From Aulostomus chinensis (lineage: Eukaryota; Chordata; Actinopteri; Syngnathiformes; Aulostomidae): 64,000 bases of DNA. The translations under genes were made by a program, and so were the position numbers. The stretch covers positions 295,001 to 359,000 of the forward strand of contig JBBMOA010000018.1 of assembly GCA_037954235.1 (NCBI GenBank), written 5' to 3'. Below, piece after piece: positions 59,937 to 64,000 of the stretch (positions are counted from its first letter, which is position 1; every line of letters starts with the position of its first letter). Under the pieces are notes generated by a model. That model was not told the origin of the DNA. It did not search any database and saw only the letters and a program-made list of their open reading frames with translations.

Positions 59937-62341
59937 CCTGAGTTCACATCTAACTGCTGCTAATGTGTGTAGGAATACTACACTTGTCCTGCATGTCAGT
60001 GTAAAACATGGAATCACATAATTCACCCAAAAACTTGCAGAGAAACACAAGAGTGTTCACAGCTTGTGACCCATTCAACATACACAATAATAAACCATCA
60101 GGTTTTATTGTATTTTGCATTGGGCTACAGGCTCCTCCAGGTTTCTCAGAGTTGCATTTCAGGCCTTTTTTATTTCCACTTAGATTCTGTAATTGACCTA
60201 AAGACCTTTTGATGTAAGGACTCAAAGAAATCTCGTCTCGTATCGTTGTCCTCCTCTTATCCGGGTGGTCCGGGTCGTGGGGGCAGCAGCCTCAGCAAGG
60301 AAGCCCAGACTGTCCTCTCCCAGCCACTTCAACCAGCTCTTCTGGGGGAATCCTGAGGCGTTCCCAGGCCAGCCCAGAGATATGATCCCTCCAGCGTGTC
60401 CTGGGTCGGCCCAGAGACCTCCTCCTGGTCAGACATTCCTGGAACACCTCCTGAGGGGGGCGTCCTCACCAGATGCCTGAACCACCCCCACTGACTCCTC
60501 TACCTGGAGGAGCAGCGGCTCTACTCTGAGTCCCTCCTGAAGGACTGAGCTTCTCACCCTGTCTCTAAGGGAGAGTCCAGCCACCCTGAGGAGGAAACTC
60601 ATTTCAGCCGCTTGGATTCAGGATCTTGTTCTTTCACTCATTACCCAGAGCTCATGACCACAGGTGAGGGTTGGAACGTAGACTGACAGGTAAAACGAGA
60701 GCCTCACCTTCTGGCTCAGCTCCCTCTTTACCACAACAGACTGGTTTAGCGCCCGCATCACTGCAGACACCGTCCCAATCCGCCTGTCAATCTCCCGCTC
60801 CATCCTACCCTCACTCGTGAACAAGACCCCAAGATACTTAAACTCCTCCACCTGAGGCAGGACCCCCACCCCCCCGACCTGGAGTGGCCAGGCCCCCCTT
60901 GTCCAGCTGAGGACCATGGCCTCAGACTTGGAGGTGCTGATTCTCATCCCAGCAGCTCCACATTCGGCTGCAAACTGTCCCAGCAAGAGCTGGGGGTCGT
61001 GGCCTGATGGAGCTAAGAGGACCACCTCATCCACAAAAAGCAGAGACCACATCCTCCCGCAAGCAAAACTCGACTCCCTCCACCACCCGGCTGCGCCCAG
61101 AAATTCTGTCCATAAAAGTTATGAACAGAACCGGTGACATAGGGCAGCCTTGGCGGAGTCCAACCCTCATCGGGAATAAGTCCGACTTACTGCCGGCCAC
61201 ACGGACCAGACTCTCACTCCTCCAGTAGAGAGACTGAACCGCCCTTTGTAAGGGGCCATCCACTCCATACTCCCTGAGTACCCCCCACAAGGTGCTCCTG
61301 GGAACACGGTCATAAGCCTTCTCCAGATCCACAAAGCACATGTGGACTGGTTGGGCAAACTCCCATTCCCCCTCGAGCACCCTGGCGAGGGTGAAGGGTT
61401 GATCCACGGTTCCACGACCGGGACGAAAACCACACTGCTCCTCCTCAATCTGAGGTTCGACTATGACCTGACCCTCCTCTCCAGTACCCTGGAGTAGACC
61501 TTTCCAGGGAGGCTGAGGAGTGTGATCCCTGATAGTTGGAACACACCCTCTGGTCCCTTTTCTTAAAGATGGAGACCACCAACCCGGTCTGCCACTCCAA
61601 AGGGACTGCCCCCGATGTCCACACAATGTTGCAGAGATGTGTCAACCAAGACAGCTCCACCACATCCAGAGCCTTGAGACACCAAGGGAGGATCTCATCC
61701 ACCCCCGGAGCTCTGCCACCACGGTGTTGCTTCACTGCCTCGGCAACTTCTGTCCAATAACTGAACACCACTCAGGTTCAGGTTGGGCCTGCCGTTCTTC
61801 CCAATCACCTCCTATGGGTGGTGGGCCCACGGGGAGATCAGTCCATGTAATCTTTTCGGGCTGGGCCCGGCTGGAACCCATGGGTGAAGACCCGGCCACA
61901 TGACTCAAAGAAATATTTGTGATTAAGATTTGTAGTTTAACTGTTGCTGGACTAGCCAGTGTTGGTAGTTTCAACCTTCAGCTGATTCCTTGGTGGATGG
62001 AACTTGACTTCCTGTCTCTGACTCGAGTTTGGCTAAACAAAGACACAAATCAGTGTTGGGAGAAACTTCCTGTCTGACTCTAAACAAACTAATTTCCTGT
62101 TTGATGTCTGAATCTGGGTCTCTGCCGCCTCCATCAAGAGCAGGCAAGACACCACCTTCCTTGTCCAACTGGCACGTAAATGGTCATCAACCCTCAGGGT
62201 CAGGCTCATGCTATATATTGCACACATTGCAGTTTTCCTGGAACATTGACGTGACCTTCTTTTTGTGGTTGCACAGTGAATGCAGGCTTTTCCATCGACT
62301 GAAACATCAGCGGGCTGTGATGACATCACAGCTAATGACAG

Positions 62342-62433
<92 letters not shown>

Positions 62434-63300
62434 TGGATTTTAGCTGGAAGCGTGTTAGCACGGATGCTGTAATGGAGAACAGTGTCAGGAGAGGTTTACA
62501 GGACAAAGGTTTGTTGATTGCAGGAAAGACGCTCTGAGGTGTGATTCCGCAACACGCTGCAATGAGTCACATGAGCCATTCAAGGTTCTGGTTCTACAGT
62601 CCCAATGGGCGCTAGTTTGACTTCAGCCTGTCCCTGAGCTGTGTTCTGCAGAGCTGGAGGAGGATGTGGGCCATGATAGCGACCACCAACCCCGACCTGC
62701 TCGTCAGACTCTACCTTTGGTTTTGCTGTCTGTAAGATGACACATTACAGACACGCAACGTCTCGCTAAGCTCGCCTCTCACCTGATGGGGTAGTCCGCA
62801 GCACTCAGGTTGATAAAGAAGTCCCAGGACCAGTCAGCCATGTTGAGCAGGTCTTCCATGCTGCGGAGGTACATGGTCAACAGGCTGGCTCCGCCCCAGA
62901 TGGTAGCCATCCTCCAGGTGGTCACACGGACGTTGGGGTACTGGCTGGCCAACAGCAGCACCTCCCTGTGGAGGTAGTTGGACCTCTGGGGAGTGGGGGT
63001 GGGGTGGGGGTATACAAAAGGTTTTATGCATTTTATCTTTCACAACTTCTTGTAGTCTTGACATGTAAACTGCTAGAGCAGGTTTGTTTGACAGAAGCAG
63101 AAGACCTGTCCCAGCAGTGCATCTCACCTGGTCCACATGAACATAGTAGTAGTGGGAGGTGTGGTAGATGGCCTTGAAGAGACGCTGGAACTGACGTGAT
63201 GCTCGACCATGAACCACCAGGACAAATGCGATGCGTATGGGAACATTTGGGGGAGCGTCCGAGGTGTCCTCGTCCCACTGTATGTTGACATTAGCTTTGC
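50440..63300 (-). CDS. xylt2: XYLT2, xylosyltransferase, partial (N-terminal exons beyond the window)
   Basis: Type II Golgi enzyme that transfers xylose from UDP-xylose to serine of proteoglycan cores. Exons in coding order (plus coordinates): 63128-63300, 62783-62985, 59094-59174, 58723-58939, 58189-58365, 57026-57294, 55546-55741, 55112-55448, 50440-50762; 657 complete codons plus stop. Both DxD-type motifs are present: IQWDED near the visible start and GTDWDPKERLFRN late. Catalytic-domain landmarks are [82 protein letters not shown] and PTFFARKFEA. The end is STGPSACPV then PDPKSEL. MYLRSMEDLL and the DWDPKERLF context fit XYLT2 better than XYLT1. The N-terminal cytoplasmic, transmembrane and stem segments are outside. 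Confidence 0.95.
50870..54710. repeat. 3.8-kb CA/CG minisatellite array (XYLT2 last intron)
   Basis: Units such as CACACACGCACAGACA and CATACACGCACAGACA, 12-18 bp long, shuffled into longer blocks; the right half has more CACGCGCACAGA and ACACAGATGCACACAC. The strand has almost no T apart from sporadic CATACA and ACTCACA variants, so both strands stay open for hundreds of codons (CVCACVCL or THAQTHTR reads). It occupies most of the intron between the last two XYLT2 coding exons. Confidence 0.97.
54884..54945. repeat. 18-bp tandem repeat (XYLT2 intron)
   Basis: Nearly four copies of CCACCACCAGTTCCTGGT. Confidence 0.9.
55867..55957. repeat. 17-bp tandem repeat (XYLT2 intron)
   Basis: Five to six copies of CTGGTTCCATCTGTG(G/T)T, alternating between the two variants. 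Confidence 0.88.
56383..56432. repeat. CA microsatellite
   Basis: About 25 CA units in an XYLT2 intron; shorter CA and GT/G runs are at 56291-56312 and 56618-56646. Confidence 0.9.
57378..57660. repeat. ATCC satellite with higher-order unit
   Basis: CATCCATCCATCC runs are punctuated by CACATATCCAATCTTCCATC every 60-70 bp, four copies. It lies about 85 bp from the XYLT2 exon at 57026-57294, on its intron side. Confidence 0.92.
58650..58720 (+). repeat. GT microsatellite at an XYLT2 5' splice site
   Basis: Interrupted GT run ending at the donor of exon 58723-58939. In the transcript the donor GAG/GTAA is followed at once by a CA repeat. Confidence 0.88.
59700..59850. repeat. TTAGGCTAACATCAGG minisatellite
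   Basis: About seven degenerate 20-25-bp units of TTAGGCTAACATCAGGGT type in an XYLT2 intron, followed by a long GT run at 59872-59936. Confidence 0.85.
59872..59936 (+). repeat. GT microsatellite
   Basis: About 32 uninterrupted GT units. Confidence 0.95.
60232..61901 (-). mobile_element. 5'-truncated LINE with 13-bp target-site duplication
   Basis: Minus-strand frames encode RT segments in order: CGFRPGRGTVDQPFTLARVL, HMCFVDLEKAYDRVPRSTLW, GLRQGCPMSPVLFITFMDRI, LLFVDEVVLLAPSGHD (active-site ADD changed to VDE) and LTCGHELWVMSERTRS. Frameshifts separate them. It belongs to the same family as the plus-strand fragment at 3417-4345. GACTCAAAGAAAT flanks both ends exactly (60219-60231, 61902-61914). 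It lies in the XYLT2 intron between 59174 and 62783, in the same orientation as the gene. Confidence 0.92.
62344..62430 (+). repeat. Compound GT/GA microsatellite
   Basis: About 25 GT units pass directly into about 17 GA units, within an XYLT2 intron. Confidence 0.95.
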
Positions 63301-63770
63301 CTGGAGGAAAGAGGACAGCTAATGAGACGCTAACAGCATATCCTCCCAGAAACACCTATGACATCACAGTCATAGACAGGAGCGCCAGTTACCAGTACAT
63401 GGGACAGATCATTCACCCTCAGCAGGTAGGTACAGAGCCCCGAGCTCATGTAACAGGGCAGGACAAATACTTCAAAGCTCTACATCATTTTCCACCCTAA
63501 AAATATAATCATCACATTATCTTGAAAACTCAGTCAAAAATATTCAATTTGAAAATTTAATTTGAATACGAGTAGGATATTAGCCAAAAAGATCAGCCTG
63601 ACCACAGTTACCGTAGCTGCAATGACACACGCGCTAGGGAGGAGCCAAGATCAAAGCTGACATCAAAGACAAGTTCAAGACAGGGTTGAATTTAGGTTCC
63701 ATCATTGCATTTCATGTGCATGTGTGTTTTCCTTCACTGAAAATGTGATGTATGGAGACGCAGGGCAATT

Positions 63771-63829
<59 letters not shown>

Positions 63830-64000
63830 ATGGAGCTAAATGGATCTCTTGTATATACCAACCCTCCATCATCATCATCATCATCACGCTCCCCCTCAGC
63901 ATGGTGGAGGTGTAATTAGTGAGCGTCCCAGCTGTAATCTGGCGGGTCAGACGGGGAGGGAGGAGCCTCTTCTGAGCATAGCGCTGCTTCAGTCAGAGCG
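63301..64000. other. xylt2: XYLT2 intron continuing beyond the window
   Basis: No further XYLT2 exon recognised. It contains a CA run at 63774-63828 and a short CAT repeat near 63868-63887. Confidence 0.5.

Overview
The window is genomic DNA from a teleost (ray-finned) fish. Five vertebrate genes with fish-like exon structure sit among typical fish repeats: a Tc1-like transposon, several 5'-truncated LINEs, non-autonomous DNA transposons, and very long CA/GT-type tandem arrays. There are no prokaryotic features, rRNAs, tRNAs or CRISPR arrays that I can support. The species cannot be named from the sequence alone.

Layout, left to right: SRRM2 (+, coding 2754-19080; spliceosomal RS-rich protein), RAB35 (+, 22802-25028; endosomal small GTPase), ANAPC2 (-, 26825-31333; cullin subunit of the anaphase-promoting complex), RNF25 (+, 31978-36384; RWD/RING ubiquitin ligase), KAT8/MOF (+, 38546-46654; MYST H4K16 acetyltransferase) and XYLT2 (-, last nine coding exons 50440-63300; proteoglycan xylosyltransferase, 5' end beyond the right edge). 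I rebuilt exons by hand from splice signals and checked that reading phase is kept across every junction. The models give 1362, 209, 820, 460 and 493 residues for the five complete genes and 657 complete codons for the partial XYLT2. ANAPC2 and RNF25 are head-to-head with 644 bp between start codons. RAB35/ANAPC2 and KAT8/XYLT2 are tail-to-tail. The genes do not form one pathway; they are an ordinary housekeeping neighbourhood.

Most length is intronic repeat. SRRM2's 6.1-kb intron (10523-16610) holds a Tc1 element, a 2-kb TG/TA array and a LINE with a DNA transposon nested in it. KAT8 intron 1 holds about 1.9 kb of hexamer-derived array split by an L2-like LINE. The last XYLT2 intron holds about 3.8 kb of CA/CG array, and another XYLT2 intron holds a LINE with a visible 13-bp target-site duplication.

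The most unusual findings are a palindromic repeat family with two nearly identical copies in opposite orientation 22 kb apart, whose terminal repeat has expanded into a tandem array; six CTCF-consensus motifs, including a tandem pair in RNF25; and a transposon insertion bracketed by a local duplication that preserves its empty site. The long open reading frames across the tandem arrays are artefacts. I found no convincing new gene system.
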